Assembly: GCA_007122335.1 (NCBI GenBank)
Contig: SKTZ01000064.1
Location: 1 to 54,592, forward strand
Reading direction: 5' to 3'
Length of the DNA: 54,592 nucleotides
From: Bacillota bacterium
GTDB lineage: Bacteria; Bacillota; Halanaerobiia; B1SED10-174
Below are positions 40,926 to 51,376 of this stretch, one piece after another. A model generated the notes under the pieces. It was given only the letters and a program-made list of their open reading frames with translations, searched no databases and had not been told where the DNA came from. Within the stretch, counting starts at the first letter, position 1, and each line of letters opens with the position of its first letter. The position numbers and the translations under genes were made by a program.

Positions 40926-41033
40926 TTTTCCACCTGCTTTTTTTTTCTTCCCTTTTCTTCTTTGCCGGATATCTTTTTCCTTCTCCCCGGCCTAAATTAT
41001 TCTCTGTATTTCCCTGGTTAAAAGGACGAATAA

Positions 41034-41059
41034 ATTAAAAAGGACCGGGGGTCCTTTTT
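41034..41059 (-). terminator. Terminator of uvrBA
   Basis: Inverted repeat AAAAAGGACC/GGTCCTTTTT around a GGG loop; on minus the stem is followed by T residues. The repeat overlaps the uvrA stop codon at 41058-41060. Confidence 0.85.
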
Positions 41060-43907
41060 AATTGATAGCTTCAACTCCAGATTGCCCCCGATTGAGCATG
41101 GGGCGTAAAAAGCGTCCGGTATAGGATTCTTTTACCCGGGAAACCTCTTCCGGGGTGCCCTGGGCAATAACATAGCCTCCCTTTTCCCCGCCTTCAGGAC
41201 CGAGGTCAATCAGGTAGTCAGCACTTTTGACCACATCAAGGTTGTGCTCTATTACCACCACTGTATTACCACCTTCCCGCAGTCTAGAAAGAACAGCCAG
41301 AAGGTTTTTTATGTCGGCAAAATGGAGGCCCGTTGTCGGTTCGTCCAGGATATAAAGGGTTCGACCTGTACTCTTTTTACAGAGTTCCGAGGAAATTTTT
41401 ACCCGCTGGGCTTCCCCTCCGGAAAGCGTTGTCGCGGGTTGACCCAGCCGGATATAACCGAGGCCTACATCATACATGGTTTGCAGTCGCCTTTTTATGG
41501 GCGGAATATTGCTGAAAAACTCCAGAGCTTCTTCCACAATCATATCCAGGACCTGGGCAATGGTTTTCCCCTTGTACTTGATTTCCAGGGTCTCCCGATT
41601 ATAGCGGGCTCCACCGCAAACCTCGCAGGGAACATAAACGTCAGGCAGAAAGTGCATTTCTATCTTGATTATTCCATCCCCCCGGCATGCTTCACAGCGC
41701 CCTCCCTTTACATTAAAGCTAAACCTTCCCTTGTTGTAGCCCCTGCGGCGGGCTTCTGCAGTCTGAGCAAAAAGTTCCCGGATATGGTCAAAAACCTTGG
41801 TATAGGTTGCAGGGTTAGAGCGGGGTGTCCTTCCAATAGGGGACTGGTCAATGGTAACCACCTTGTCCAGGTGTTCAAGCCCTTCAATTTTATCGTGTTC
41901 CCCGGGCCTATCCAGGGAATTATAAAAATGACGCATCAGGGAGCGGTGGATGATTTCATTAACCAGGGTAGACTTACCTGAACCTGAAACCCCGGTAATA
42001 CAGGTAAAGGTTCCCAGTGGAATAGCAACATCGATATTTTTCAGATTATGCTGGCGGGCTCCTTTTACCTCCAGAAACTTTCCGTTGGGCAGATATCTCT
42101 CACTGGGCACTTCAATCCGGGCTCTTCCGGCCAGGTAATCTCCAGTTAATGACTTGCGGTTGCGAGTTATCTGTTCTGGCGTTCCCTGGGCTACAATTTC
42201 TCCACCATGACGCCCTGCGCCAGGACCAATGTCAATTACATGGTCCGCGGACCTGATGGTTTCTTCATCGTGTTCCACAATAATTACAGTGTTCCCCAGG
42301 TCGCGCAATTCTTTGAGCATATTGATCAGCCGATTATTATCCCTCTGGTGGAGCCCAATAGAGGGTTCGTCCAGGATATATAATACCCCCACGAGCTGGG
42401 AACCGATCTGTGTTGCCAGGCGAATCCGCTGGGCTTCACCTCCAGATAGAGTTCCCGCTTTTCGACTCAGGGTAAGATATTCCAGGCCCACGTTAATCAA
42501 AAAAGATAGCCTGGTTTTTATTTCCTTAATTATTTCACTGGCGATCATTTCATCCCGGGCTTTTAGTTTAAGTGAATTGAAAAACTCAAAGGACTTATCC
42601 ACAGACATCCGGGTAACATCCATAATGGATATTCCCCCAACAGTCACAGCAAGGGCCTCGGGGCGCAGCCGGTCCCCCTTACACCGCGGACAGGGATTTC
42701 TTTCCATGAACTGGGCCAGAGAATCTTTCACTCCATCAGAACCTGTTTCATCAAGCCTGCGCCGCAGGTAACTAATAATTCCCCGGAAGTAGGTGTTGTG
42801 CTGGCGGGTTCTTCCCCAGCGGTTGGTATAGCGGAAGGAAACTTTTTCGTCCAGCCCGTAGAGAAGCTTTTGGATTTTTTCTTCAGGGACATCCTTTAAA
42901 GGTGTTTTCATAGAAATCCCCAGAGCTGAAGCAGCCGCTTCCTGGAGTTGTTCAAAATAGCGGCTCGATGAGTTCCGCCAGGGCCTGATAGCGCCCTGGG
43001 CAAGGGAATAATCTCGATCCAGAACCAGGTCGGGGGAAAATTCGTGCATTTCTCCAAGCCCGTCACAATAGCTGCAGGCGCCAAAAGGACTGTTAAAAGA
43101 AAACAACCTGGGAGTTAATTCTTCAATATTTATCCCACATTTTATACAGGCAAAATTTTCGCTCAAAATTATATCTTCTTCTCCATTCCGGTCTATTACA
43201 ACAATACCCTGGCCGATCTGGAGCGAGGTTTCCAGAGAGTCAGCAAGTCTTTCCCGAATTCCCTCTTTAATTATTATCCGGTCAACCACTACTTCAATGG
43301 TATGCTTGATGTTTTTCTCCAGTTTGATATCTTCATCGAGAGAATGAATCTCTCCATCAACTCGAACCCGGACAAAACCATCCCGGCGGGCCTGGTCAAG
43401 GATCTGCTGATGTTCACCCTTCCTGCCCCGAACCAGGGGAGCCATAATCTGGATTTTAGTCTTCTCGGGCAGGTCCAGGACCCTGTCCACCATTTCATCA
43501 AGGGACTGGGAGGAAATGGTTTCCCCACATTCAGGACAGTGTGGTTTACCAACCCGGGCGTAAAGGAGGCGCAGGTAATCATAGATTTCAGTTACTGTCC
43601 CCACTGTTGAACGGGGATTGCGATGAGTTGTCTTCTGGTCAATAGAAATAGCGGGCGAAAGTCCTTCAATATAATCAACCTTGGGCTTCTCCATCTGGCC
43701 CAGAAACTGCCGGGCGTAAGCCGAGAGAGATTCAACATAACGCCGCTGTCCCTCGGCATAAATGGTATCAAAAGCCAGGGTTGTTTTTCCCGAACCACTG
43801 ATCCCCGTAATAACAACCAGCTGGTTGCGGGGAATTACCACGTCTATATTTTTCAGGTTGTGCTCTGCGGCACCCCTGATTAAAATTCTATCTTTACCCG
43901 ACTTCAT
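41058..43907 (-). CDS. uvrA: UvrABC excinuclease subunit A
   Basis: 949 aa ABC-type ATPase that detects bulky DNA lesions and loads UvrB. It has two ATP sites: Walker [15 protein letters not shown] near the N-terminus and [13 protein letters not shown] near 640, with signatures [12 protein letters not shown] and [12 protein letters not shown]. Zinc-binding Cys clusters are present ([27 protein letters not shown]). Full length. The first codons overlap the end of uvrB by 14 nt, so the two are co-translated under a LexA-controlled promoter. Confidence 0.98.
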   Translation of the reverse strand: MKSGKDRILIRGAAEHNLKNIDVVIPRNQLVVITGISGSGKTTLAFDTIYAEGQRRYVESLSAYARQFLGQMEKPKVDYIEGLSPAISIDQKTTHRNPRSTVGTVTEIYDYLRLLYARVGKPHCPECGETISSQSLDEMVDRVLDLPEKTKIQIMAPLVRGRKGEHQQILDQARRDGFVRVRVDGEIHSLDEDIKLEKNIKHTIEVVVDRIIIKEGIRERLADSLETSLQIGQGIVVIDRNGEEDIILSENFACIKCGINIEELTPRLFSFNSPFGACSYCDGLGEMHEFSPDLVLDRDYSLAQGAIRPWRNSSSRYFEQLQEAAASALGISMKTPLKDVPEEKIQKLLYGLDEKVSFRYTNRWGRTRQHNTYFRGIISYLRRRLDETGSDGVKDSLAQFMERNPCPRCKGDRLRPEALAVTVGGISIMDVTRMSVDKSFEFFNSLKLKARDEMIASEIIKEIKTRLSFLINVGLEYLTLSRKAGTLSGGEAQRIRLATQIGSQLVGVLYILDEPSIGLHQRDNNRLINMLKELRDLGNTVIIVEHDEETIRSADHVIDIGPGAGRHGGEIVAQGTPEQITRNRKSLTGDYLAGRARIEVPSERYLPNGKFLEVKGARQHNLKNIDVAIPLGTFTCITGVSGSGKSTLVNEIIHRSLMRHFYNSLDRPGEHDKIEGLEHLDKVVTIDQSPIGRTPRSNPATYTKVFDHIRELFAQTAEARRRGYNKGRFSFNVKGGRCEACRGDGIIKIEMHFLPDVYVPCEVCGGARYNRETLEIKYKGKTIAQVLDMIVEEALEFFSNIPPIKRRLQTMYDVGLGYIRLGQPATTLSGGEAQRVKISSELCKKSTGRTLYILDEPTTGLHFADIKNLLAVLSRLREGGNTVVVIEHNLDVVKSADYLIDLGPEGGEKGGYVIAQGTPEEVSRVKESYTGRFLRPMLNRGQSGVEAIN

Positions 43908-45897
43908 GTGCTGTCAGCTCCTGTTCCAGTTCTTTAATTTCGTCTCTAATCTGCGCAGCCAGCTCAAATTCCAGCCGGTCCGCTGCTTCCTTCATTTCTT
44001 TTTCCAGCTCTATTATAAGTGCCCTGATTTCCCGGGGACTTCTTTCTTTCTTTTCACCGGCACTGCTGATCCTGTCTTCCCGCAGTTTATCGGCCACCAT
44101 ATCAACCGGTCTAATTACATCTCGAACCGCCTTGATAATCGACTGGGGCTCTATTCCGTGTTTTTCATTAAACTCTTTTTGCTTTTGTCGGCGGCGCTCA
44201 GTTTCCCCAATCGCAGCTTCCATGGAGGGAGTTATCTGATCTGCATACATGACCACACGCCCCCTTACATTCCGGGCCGCCCTGCCTATGGTTTGAATCA
44301 GGGCCCTTTCGGAACGGAGGAAACCTTCTTTGTCGGCATCCAGTATAGCAACCAGGGAAACTTCGGGTAGATCAAGCCCCTCCCGCAGGAGGTTAATCCC
44401 AACCAAAACGTCAAATTCTCCCAAACGCAGGTCCCGGATAATTTCCAGCCTTTCCAGGGTATCAATCTCGGAGTGCAGGTACCGAACTTTTATCCCCATG
44501 TCAGCAAGGTACTCGGTTAAATCTTCAGACATCCTCTTGGTCAGCGTTGTAACAAGGACTCTTTCCCCCCTGGATGTTACTTCCTCGATTTCCGAATAGA
44601 GGTCATCAACCTGCCCGCTTACTGGCCGGACCAGAACTTCGGGGTCGACCAGTCCGGTGGGCCTGATAATCTGCTCTACAATCCGGGTGCTGTTTTTATC
44701 TTCATAGGGCCCCGGGGTTGCAGAGACATACATGGCCTGGGGAACAAGGCGGGCAAATTCCTGGAAATTCAGGGGACGGTTATCGAGAGCAGAAGGCAGC
44801 CGGAAGCCGTATTCCACAAGTTTTTCCTTGCGGGACCGGTCTCCTGCGTACATACCACCAATCTGGGGAATTGTCATATGGGATTCATCTATTATAACAA
44901 GAAAATCGTTTTCCGGGAAGTAATCCAAAAGGGTGTGGGGTCTGCTGCCCGGGGGCCGGCCAGCAAGGTGCCGGGAATAATTTTCAATTCCGGTGCAAAA
45001 ACCCATCTGGTCCAGCATTTCCATGTCATACCTGGTTCTCTGCTCCAAACGCTGCGCTTCCAGGAGTTTGTCCTGTTCTTTAAATTCAGCCAAGCGCTCT
45101 TCCAGTTCTCCTTCAATGGTTTTTAGCGCTTTTTTTATCTTCGCCTCCGGGGTTACAAAGTGAGATGCAGGATAAATGGTAACATGGTCAAGTTCTTCCA
45201 AAACTTCCCCCGTCAGAGTATCCACCCTGACAATTCTATCTATTTCATCTCCGAATAACTCAACCCTTAAAGCCCGGCTATCATACGCCGGGAATATTTC
45301 CAGAGTATCTCCCCTGGCTCGAAAACGCCCAAAAGTCAAATCAAGGTCATTGCGTGAATACTGCATGACGATTAACTGCCGCAATATTTCTTCCCGGTCC
45401 TTTTCCATGCCCCGGGCCAGTTCACATCTAAGATCAAGGTAATCTGCAGGGGAACCCAGGCCATAAATACAGGAAACCGAAGCTACAATAATCACATCTC
45501 TTCTCTCCAGGAGCGAAGATGTTGCTGCCAGCCGAAGCCGCTCAATATCCTCGTTAATCGTAGCATCTTTTTCAATATAGGTATCAGATTGAGGGATATA
45601 TGCTTCGGGCTGGTAATAATCGTAATAGGAAACAAAAAATTCAACGGCGTTATCAGGAAAAAATTCCCGAAATTCGCTGCAAAGCTGGGCAGCAAGTGTT
45701 TTGTTGTGTGCAATAACCAGGGCAGGTTTTTCCAGACGGGCGATGGTATGGGCCATCGTAAATGTTTTTCCTGATCCGGTAACTCCAAGCAAGGTTTGAC
45801 CCGGAGAACCGGCCTGAAAACCCTCCACCAGTTCATTAATGGCCCTGGGTTGATCTCCCCTGGGAGCCATTTCGGTTTTTAGATCAAAAACACCCAA
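43894..45897 (-). CDS. uvrB: UvrABC excinuclease subunit B
   Basis: 667 aa DNA helicase-like damage verifier. Walker [13 protein letters not shown], the beta-hairpin region [21 protein letters not shown] split around residue 95, DESH (Walker B), helicase motif [11 protein letters not shown], and a C-terminal UVR helix pair that binds UvrC. TTG at 45897 lies 6 nt after GAGGTG; the GTG at 45906 sits inside that site. Next gene is uvrA with a 14-nt overlap. It is the first gene of an SOS-type operon. Confidence 0.97.
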   Translation of the reverse strand: MGVFDLKTEMAPRGDQPRAINELVEGFQAGSPGQTLLGVTGSGKTFTMAHTIARLEKPALVIAHNKTLAAQLCSEFREFFPDNAVEFFVSYYDYYQPEAYIPQSDTYIEKDATINEDIERLRLAATSSLLERRDVIIVASVSCIYGLGSPADYLDLRCELARGMEKDREEILRQLIVMQYSRNDLDLTFGRFRARGDTLEIFPAYDSRALRVELFGDEIDRIVRVDTLTGEVLEELDHVTIYPASHFVTPEAKIKKALKTIEGELEERLAEFKEQDKLLEAQRLEQRTRYDMEMLDQMGFCTGIENYSRHLAGRPPGSRPHTLLDYFPENDFLVIIDESHMTIPQIGGMYAGDRSRKEKLVEYGFRLPSALDNRPLNFQEFARLVPQAMYVSATPGPYEDKNSTRIVEQIIRPTGLVDPEVLVRPVSGQVDDLYSEIEEVTSRGERVLVTTLTKRMSEDLTEYLADMGIKVRYLHSEIDTLERLEIIRDLRLGEFDVLVGINLLREGLDLPEVSLVAILDADKEGFLRSERALIQTIGRAARNVRGRVVMYADQITPSMEAAIGETERRRQKQKEFNEKHGIEPQSIIKAVRDVIRPVDMVADKLREDRISSAGEKKERSPREIRALIIELEKEMKEAADRLEFELAAQIRDEIKELEQELTAHEVG

Positions 45898-45916
45898 TCT
45901 CCTCACCTCTAAAATA

Positions 45917-45930
45917 CGGACATACGTTCT
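45917..45930 (-). promoter_or_regulatory. LexA (DinR) box in front of uvrBA
   Basis: CGGACATACGTTCT matches the Bacillota LexA consensus CGAACRNRYGTTYC at 12 of 14 positions. It lies 5 nt downstream of the -10 box and 20 nt before the uvrB start, where bound LexA would block transcription. Confidence 0.75.
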
Positions 45931-45935
45931 ATAGT

Positions 45936-45964
45936 ATTATAACCCAAATAATCTACTCGTGCAA
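45936..45964 (-). promoter_or_regulatory. uvrBA promoter
   Basis: Read on minus: TTGCAC (45959-45964), a 17-nt spacer, exact TATAAT (45936-45941), followed directly by the LexA box. The -35 is weak, the -10 perfect. Confidence 0.7.
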
Positions 45965-45975
45965 TCAAAAATTTA

Positions 45976-46006
45976 GAAAAAAAAGAGCCAGTATCAGCCC
46001 TGGCTC
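45976..46006 (-). terminator. Terminator of the glycosyltransferase gene
   Basis: Stem GAGCCAG/CTGGCTC spans the stop codon at 45994 and is followed on minus by a run of eight or more T. It separates the GT gene from the uvrB promoter about 12 nt on. Confidence 0.8.
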
Positions 46007-47166
46007 CTGGTTGTTTCCTTTTGAGCATCCTGATGTCCGAGCAGCTTCCGGTAAAGCTTTTCCAGCCTGAGCCCCATTTCCACCGAGGAAAGGGAACGGG
46101 CTTTGGTTCTGGCGTTGGCTCTTAATTCATCACGATACTGGGGATTTTCTAAAATCTGGAGTAGACCCTGTTTAAAACTTGTTTTATTGGGTTGAACAAG
46201 AATCCCATCCTTACCGGAATCAATTACCGTGGCAGGACCCTCTCTATTCATAGCAACAACCGGCAGACCTGCTGCCATGGCTTCAAGAATAACAAGCCCC
46301 TGGGTTTCTGTAACAGATGGGAAAACAAAAATATCTGCTCCCAGGTAATAATCCACAACCTTGTGGGGACTAACTACTCCAGTAAAAATTATCCTGTGTT
46401 CCAGATCCCAATCGTTAACCATCCGCCTGAATTGCTTTTCATCAGGGCCTCCACCAACCAGAAGGAGATACAAACTGGGATTTTTTTTCATTAAATCCCT
46501 GACCACTTCCAGTAGGAAAGGCAGATTCTTTTCTTCCCCCAGGCGCCCTACAAAAAGAAGGATTTCATCCTCCTCCTGGAACCTGTACCGCCGGCGAAGC
46601 CAGGTAGTGCTTCCATCCCGGAATTTATCGAGTTCAACACCCGTAGGTATAACTTCTATTGGTGTTGTAATGCCCTCGCTTTCAAGCATTTTTTTAACAT
46701 ATCCCGTTGGGGCAACTACAGCATTGCAGCGCTGGCAAAAGTCCCGGGTGAGTTTAATTGTTACTCTGCGGGCAGTTTTACGAGCGAAGGGAACATAATG
46801 AACATACTGCTCATACTTGGTATGGTAGGTGAAAACAAGAGGCAGTTTAAGCTTCTTGGCCAGGGCGGAGGATAAGCGTCCCATCAGAAAGGGAGAGTGG
46901 GTATGGATAATGTCCAATTCCAGGTTTTCAATTGTTTCTGTTAATTTGGGCAAATAGGGAATGGGCAGGCGAAAACCCGGTGCATTGGGTGTGGGCACCG
47001 AGGGAAAGCGGTAAACAAATTCTTCATCGCTGCTGTCATAATAATCCGGGGCAAAAATATAGACCTCGTGACCCAGATTCCGCAATTCCCTGCTAAAAAG
47101 GTCGATGGAGCGGACAACTCCGCTTATATATGGGTAATAACTCTCGCTAAAAAACCCAATTCGCAC
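45994..47166 (-). CDS. GT4 family glycosyltransferase (diacylglycerol glucosyltransferase-like)
   Basis: 390 aa GT-B enzyme. The N-terminal acceptor domain starts RIGFFSESYYPYISGV, and LDIIHTHSPFLMG is the typical lipid-acceptor region. The donor domain shows VIPTGVELDKF, LLFVGRLGEEKNL and the Glu motif FPSVTETQGLVILEAMA. Nearest relatives are enzymes that glycosylate diacylglycerol or mannosyl-lipid acceptors, so a membrane glycolipid product is likely. GTG at 47166 follows AGGAGGT; the longer frame overlaps ctpA. It lies just after ctpA on the same strand. Confidence 0.87.
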   Translation of the reverse strand: MRIGFFSESYYPYISGVVRSIDLFSRELRNLGHEVYIFAPDYYDSSDEEFVYRFPSVPTPNAPGFRLPIPYLPKLTETIENLELDIIHTHSPFLMGRLSSALAKKLKLPLVFTYHTKYEQYVHYVPFARKTARRVTIKLTRDFCQRCNAVVAPTGYVKKMLESEGITTPIEVIPTGVELDKFRDGSTTWLRRRYRFQEEDEILLFVGRLGEEKNLPFLLEVVRDLMKKNPSLYLLLVGGGPDEKQFRRMVNDWDLEHRIIFTGVVSPHKVVDYYLGADIFVFPSVTETQGLVILEAMAAGLPVVAMNREGPATVIDSGKDGILVQPNKTSFKQGLLQILENPQYRDELRANARTKARSLSSVEMGLRLEKLYRKLLGHQDAQKETTRSQG

Positions 47167-47188
47167 CGGCCTACCTCCTGTCCCTTGG

Positions 47189-48505
47189 TTATTTATCAGA
47201 AAGGAACCTGATTGCTTCTTCGAGTTGTTTATCCTCCTCAAGGTCATCGCTTCTCTCTACAATAATATCCGGTTCAACACCATCTTCTTCAATAAAGACC
47301 TGTTTGGAGGTGTAATAGCGGGCGGTGGTTAATCGCAGAGCTGACCCATCGGGGAGAGGAAGAATTGATTGGACAGTTGCTTTCCCAAATGTGCTCTCTC
47401 CAATCAGGGTTCCAACTTCCTGCTCCTGGATTCCTGCAGCAACTATTTCCGAACCGCTGGCGCTTCCCAGGTCAACCAGGACCACGAGGGGCAGGTCAAG
47501 GGACCTGTAGTTGGGATTGGTTTCCAGGACTTCCCTGATGCCACTTCGGTCCGCGACATGAACCACAGGTCCTCGGGGCATAAACAGGCTGGCAACATTA
47601 ACGGCTTCTTTTAGGAGGCCGCCAGGATTGCCCCGGAGATCAAGGATAAATTTATCTGCGCCCTGTTCCTTTAAATCATATATTTTACCGGCAACTTTTT
47701 CCCCGGTATTTTCCATGAACTGCATTATCGAAATATAGCCAATATTGTTTTCCTTCATTTCCCCGGTAACATTTGGTATTTCTATTGTTTCCCGGGTAAT
47801 GTCAACATCAAATTCTTCCTCCGTTTCCGGCCGGAATATCGTCAGGTTGACCTGGGTTCCCTTTGGTCCCCTAATTCGACTGGAAACATCATTCAGGATC
47901 ATACCTTCGGTAGATTCTCCATTTACCTCCATTATTACATCTCCAGGTTTCAGGTTAGCCCGGTACCCAGGAGTACTGTCAAATGCTTCAACAACCGTGG
48001 CTCTCTCATCCCGAAGAGTTATCAGGATTCCGATTCCTCCATATTCTCCTTCCATTTCCCTCTGCATTTCTTCGTACCTTTCAGGGTTCATATAATTGGA
48101 ATATGGATCTAGTTCCCCCATCATGCCGGCAAGGGCACCTTCAACAACCTCGTCGGGATCAATTTTATCCCGGTATTCATCAAGAACCAACCGGTAAAGA
48201 TTCTCTACTCCCCGGAAGGGTGAGCGAGAAGAAGGATTGTTATCTAATGTTTCTATTAATCTTTCCCAGTCAGATTCTGCAAGCTCATCCCGGAATTCCT
48301 CAAGGACTTTTCGGGTCCCCTCAACCGCACCTTCGGCCAGTTTTTCTGCCTCTACATCTTCGACATAATAATGCTGAATATATTGATAGGCGTATTCCAG
48401 CATATAGATACGCCTGTCTGATCCCTGAATCTCCTGTGGTGATACCAGGCTCCGCAGTAAAACAATTGCCAGTACAAGCAAAACCAAACGTGAACGCATT
48501 GCCAT
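47189..48505 (-). CDS. C-terminal processing protease (S41), CtpA type
   Basis: 438 aa. A signal/membrane anchor is at the N-terminus (LVLLVLAIVLLRSL), a PDZ domain follows (GYRANLKPGDVIMEVNGEST) and the S41 core has the intact catalytic Ser in VDLGSASGSEIVAA and Lys in STFGKATVQSI. It should degrade or trim envelope proteins outside the membrane. The start at 48505 is chosen for GAGG 6 nt upstream. It contrasts with the inactive S41-like protein encoded at 39.4 kb. Together with the GT gene it forms a two-gene unit upstream of uvrB. Confidence 0.95.
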   Translation of the reverse strand: MAMRSRLVLLVLAIVLLRSLVSPQEIQGSDRRIYMLEYAYQYIQHYYVEDVEAEKLAEGAVEGTRKVLEEFRDELAESDWERLIETLDNNPSSRSPFRGVENLYRLVLDEYRDKIDPDEVVEGALAGMMGELDPYSNYMNPERYEEMQREMEGEYGGIGILITLRDERATVVEAFDSTPGYRANLKPGDVIMEVNGESTEGMILNDVSSRIRGPKGTQVNLTIFRPETEEEFDVDITRETIEIPNVTGEMKENNIGYISIMQFMENTGEKVAGKIYDLKEQGADKFILDLRGNPGGLLKEAVNVASLFMPRGPVVHVADRSGIREVLETNPNYRSLDLPLVVLVDLGSASGSEIVAAGIQEQEVGTLIGESTFGKATVQSILPLPDGSALRLTTARYYTSKQVFIEEDGVEPDIIVERSDDLEEDKQLEEAIRFLSDK

Positions 48506-48611
48506 CACCAACCTCTTTTTGGGTTTCAATTAACTAATTCTATAAGCAAATTCCTAATCCTCTTACCAATATTCCCCCGGGAAATAATCAATTCCCTACC
48601 AAAATGAAGAT

Positions 48612-48641
48612 TCTTTTCTAGAATACTATACCTCTAGAGGT
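48612..48641. repeat. Two adjacent inverted repeats between yitT and ctpA genes
   Basis: ATTCT-TTTCT-AGAAT (48612-48626) and the perfect palindrome ACCTCTAGAGGT (48630-48641). They lie in the 184-nt stretch 48506-48689, which contains no gene. Neither has a T run placed for a minus-strand terminator. Regulatory role for ctpA possible, unproven. Confidence 0.35.
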
Positions 48642-48689
48642 TTTGGCAACCTCCGGAAACTGGATAAAAACTTCTCTGGAGAAGGAAGG

Positions 48690-49544
48690 TTAGATATTCT
48701 TCCAGTCCTCCTTAAATCCTTCACCTAAAACTTCATTTGCCGCTGTAATAATAACAAAAGCTCTGGGATCCACCATGCTGACAATTTTTTTCAGCTTGGA
48801 AATTTCCGTCCTGGAAATAACACAGATCAGAACATCCTTCTCCCGGCCTGTATAACCCCCGGTGGCTCGTAAACTGGTTACCCCCCTACCCAATCGCTCG
48901 ATAATCTGCTCCTGAACCTCCCTTTTCTGATCGGTAACAATCAATGCCGCTTTGGCAAAACCAATACCTTCCTGGACCAGGTCAATTGATTTGCCCAGGG
49001 CAAAAATTGAAATCGCGGCATAAAGGGCCAACTCTGGACTAAAAACTACTCCCGCTGCCAGAACAATAAGTCCATCAACAAGGATAAGACCCTGACCGAT
49101 GGAAATACTTGAAAAATGATTGAACAGTCGCGCAGCAAGGTCTGTTCCACCTGTTGTCCCCCGGGCCCGGAAAACCAAACCCATTCCCAGTCCAGAAACA
49201 ATACCTCCATAAAGGGAAGCCAGCAGGGGATCATTTGTTACGGGCTCCAGGTACGGAGCCAGTACATCCAGGGAAAGACTTAAAAACAATGTAGCAAAAA
49301 GAGTTCTCCAGCCCATCTGCCAGCCCCATAAAAATAAACCTATGGTAAAGAGGGGCACATTGATCAGTAAAATAACTATCCCCACAGGTAAACCCCAGAT
49401 ATGGTAAATAATTGTGGCCAGTCCGCTGGCGCCCCCTGCAGCAATTTTATTGGGAATAAGAAAAATCAGGAGGGCCGCAGCAGTAATCAAACAACCCGCA
49501 ATTATCATAAGCAGGTCGAAAATTACCCCCCAGAATTTATTCAC
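48690..49544 (-). CDS. YitT family membrane protein (DUF161 plus DUF2179)
   Basis: 284 aa. About five to six hydrophobic helices, with the conserved PNKIAAGGASGLATI and GTTGGTDLAARL of the DUF161 membrane part; the cytoplasmic C-terminal DUF2179 domain covers roughly the last 80 residues (LRATGGYTGREKDVLICVISR). Family function is not firmly known. The start overlaps the WecG gene's end by 8 nt, so it is in the same operon. No clear terminator follows it. Confidence 0.9.
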   Translation of the reverse strand: MNKFWGVIFDLLMIIAGCLITAAALLIFLIPNKIAAGGASGLATIIYHIWGLPVGIVILLINVPLFTIGLFLWGWQMGWRTLFATLFLSLSLDVLAPYLEPVTNDPLLASLYGGIVSGLGMGLVFRARGTTGGTDLAARLFNHFSSISIGQGLILVDGLIVLAAGVVFSPELALYAAISIFALGKSIDLVQEGIGFAKAALIVTDQKREVQEQIIERLGRGVTSLRATGGYTGREKDVLICVISRTEISKLKKIVSMVDPRAFVIITAANEVLGEGFKEDWKNI

Positions 49545-50283
49545 TCCGTGACCCTCCCTTCAATTTAACTGAAAGAACCAGTAAACCAAATCGGGGCAGA
49601 GAAAGAAACCTGTCCCAGCGCCCCATTTTTATTATCCTGTATAACCATTCCAGGCCGATCCGCTGAAAAAAAACTGGGGCCCTCCTGCTCCTTCCAGCCA
49701 GGCCATCCAGGGTCCCTCCCACAGCAAGGCTAACGGGGATTTCCAGGGTTTCCCCATATTCAGCGATGAAACGTTCCTGGCGGGGGAAGCCCAGACCGAC
49801 CAAAAGGACATCAGGGGTTGCCTGTTTCAGTTCTTCGATTATTTTTTCGGTTTCTTCCCCTGAAAAATAACCGTGGCTGGTTCCAGCCACCTTTAACTCC
49901 GGATATTCGTCTTTAATCCTCTGGCCCGCTTCCCGGGCAACTCCTGGTTTTCCTCCCAGCAGAAAAACTTTGTAACCCCGGCGGGCACATTCAGGCAGAA
50001 TTGCTCTAACCAGATCAAAACCTGCAACTCTTTCAGGTATTTTTTTGCCGAGAAAGCGAGAAGCCCAGACCACTCCTATTCCATCCGGGAGATTTAAAGC
50101 CCCTTTTTTTAGTATTTCTGCAAAAGAGGGGTCTTTTTTCGCCGCCATTATTATCTCGGGGTTTATGCTGAATATTGCATTGCCCCTTTGGTTCTCCGAG
50201 AGCAATGAAAAAACCCTTTCCCGGGCCTGGGAAAGGGTTCCCGGGTGAACTGGAACTCCTAGGACGTCAACTTTCTCACCCAT
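49537..50283 (-). CDS. WecG/TagA/CpsF glycosyltransferase (GT26)
   Basis: 248 aa. Family motifs: NLPDGIGVVWASRFLG, GGKPGVAREAGQRI, VLLVGLGFPRQERFIAEY and AVGGTLDGLAGRSRRAPVFF. These enzymes add ManNAc (or a similar sugar) to undecaprenyl-linked GlcNAc, making the linkage unit for wall polymers. ATG at 50283 follows GGGGGGAAA. It overlaps csaB by 8 nt and yitT by 8 nt. Co-location with csaB suggests a pyruvylated secondary cell wall polymer. Confidence 0.93.
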   Translation of the reverse strand: MGEKVDVLGVPVHPGTLSQARERVFSLLSENQRGNAIFSINPEIIMAAKKDPSFAEILKKGALNLPDGIGVVWASRFLGKKIPERVAGFDLVRAILPECARRGYKVFLLGGKPGVAREAGQRIKDEYPELKVAGTSHGYFSGEETEKIIEELKQATPDVLLVGLGFPRQERFIAEYGETLEIPVSLAVGGTLDGLAGRSRRAPVFFQRIGLEWLYRIIKMGRWDRFLSLPRFGLLVLSVKLKGGSRSE

Positions 50284-51376
50284 AAAATTTCCCCCCAATA
50301 AAATCCCTGAGCAGGTTCATACCCTTGCGAGCTTTTTCCCGAAGGTTTTCAACCTTCTCTCCCAGTTCTTTTTGTTCAACACAACCCCCGTCTAAAATCC
50401 TTTCCGCCCTCAAGGCCACAGCTGAAGGAGAAAAATCGCCTAATTCAAAATCGGAAGGAAGCCCCAGCTGCCCCAGAAGGGTCTTCACCTTGGGGTCATA
50501 GGAAATTCCAAGTAGATTGCTACCTGCTACAGCTCCCAGTAAAAGAGCGTGGAAACGAACACCAATTACCAGGTCTGTTGCCTTAAGTATTTCCAAAATC
50601 CGGGGTAAAGAGTAGGTCCCTTCCAGAACGGAAACTCCTGAAACCCCTTCGCTAATAGCCTTGCTCAATTCAAAATCCTGCTCAAAGTGCATGGGCCAGA
50701 TAATTATTGCGGCGCCGAGTTCATACTGGAGCCGCTTGCAAACTTCAATCCAGGGTTCAGGCTTATGGTTCTTTTCCCCCGGGCTGGTCCGGGGAGCAAT
50801 TATTACTCTGGGCCCCCGCCCTGATATTCCTTCCCTTTCCAGGAAATCCTCTCCCTGTCCCTTCTCCGGCGCCGAAAGAAGAAAAACCGGATCAGGAATT
50901 ATCTCAATATCCTTTTTAACCCCTATATCTTCGAGCAGTTCACGAGAATATTCGTCCCGAACTGATAAAAAATCAAATTTATCCAGTTCTTGGCGGCTTA
51001 ACCACCTTAAATAAGGTCTATTAATGGGGCCAACACCGCAGGAAAAAAGAGCAGTCATGGCCCCTTCTTTCCGGGCAATTTTATTCAGTCCCAGATAATA
51101 GGGAATGGATTTCACACCGGTTTTATCCTGCAGGAGACTCCCCCCGCCGGTTATGAAGAAATCACAATCCTCAACTGTTTTCTTTACCTCCGGAAGAGGC
51201 CAGCGGGGTGCACTGAAGACGCTATGGGTCTGAGAAGTAAAATTTTCATTTCCAGACAGGACGGTAACAATTAAATCTTCATCCCAGCTTTTTATTCCTT
51301 CCAGAAAGGCGTGAAGAATTGCTTCGTCACCCAGATTATTAAAACCGTAATACCCAGAGATAACTAATTTCTTCAT
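50276..51376 (-). CDS. csaB: Polysaccharide pyruvyl transferase CsaB
   Basis: 366 aa. N-terminal GYYGFNNLGDEAILHAFLEGI and GGGSLLQD are hallmarks of the family, and the C-terminal half has VRFHALLLGAVAGSNLLGISYDPK. CsaB adds ketal-linked pyruvate to secondary wall polymer sugars, on which S-layer proteins with SLH domains dock. No SLH protein gene is in this window. It overlaps the DUF5693 gene by 4 nt (ATGA) and the WecG gene by 8 nt. Confidence 0.94.
   Translation of the reverse strand: MKKLVISGYYGFNNLGDEAILHAFLEGIKSWDEDLIVTVLSGNENFTSQTHSVFSAPRWPLPEVKKTVEDCDFFITGGGSLLQDKTGVKSIPYYLGLNKIARKEGAMTALFSCGVGPINRPYLRWLSRQELDKFDFLSVRDEYSRELLEDIGVKKDIEIIPDPVFLLSAPEKGQGEDFLEREGISGRGPRVIIAPRTSPGEKNHKPEPWIEVCKRLQYELGAAIIIWPMHFEQDFELSKAISEGVSGVSVLEGTYSLPRILEILKATDLVIGVRFHALLLGAVAGSNLLGISYDPKVKTLLGQLGLPSDFELGDFSPSAVALRAERILDGGCVEQKELGEKVENLREKARKGMNLLRDFIGGKFYG

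Noticed and set aside
41244-41981. 245-aa plus-strand ORF
   Set aside because: Antisense to uvrA; no start signal and no recognisable domain.
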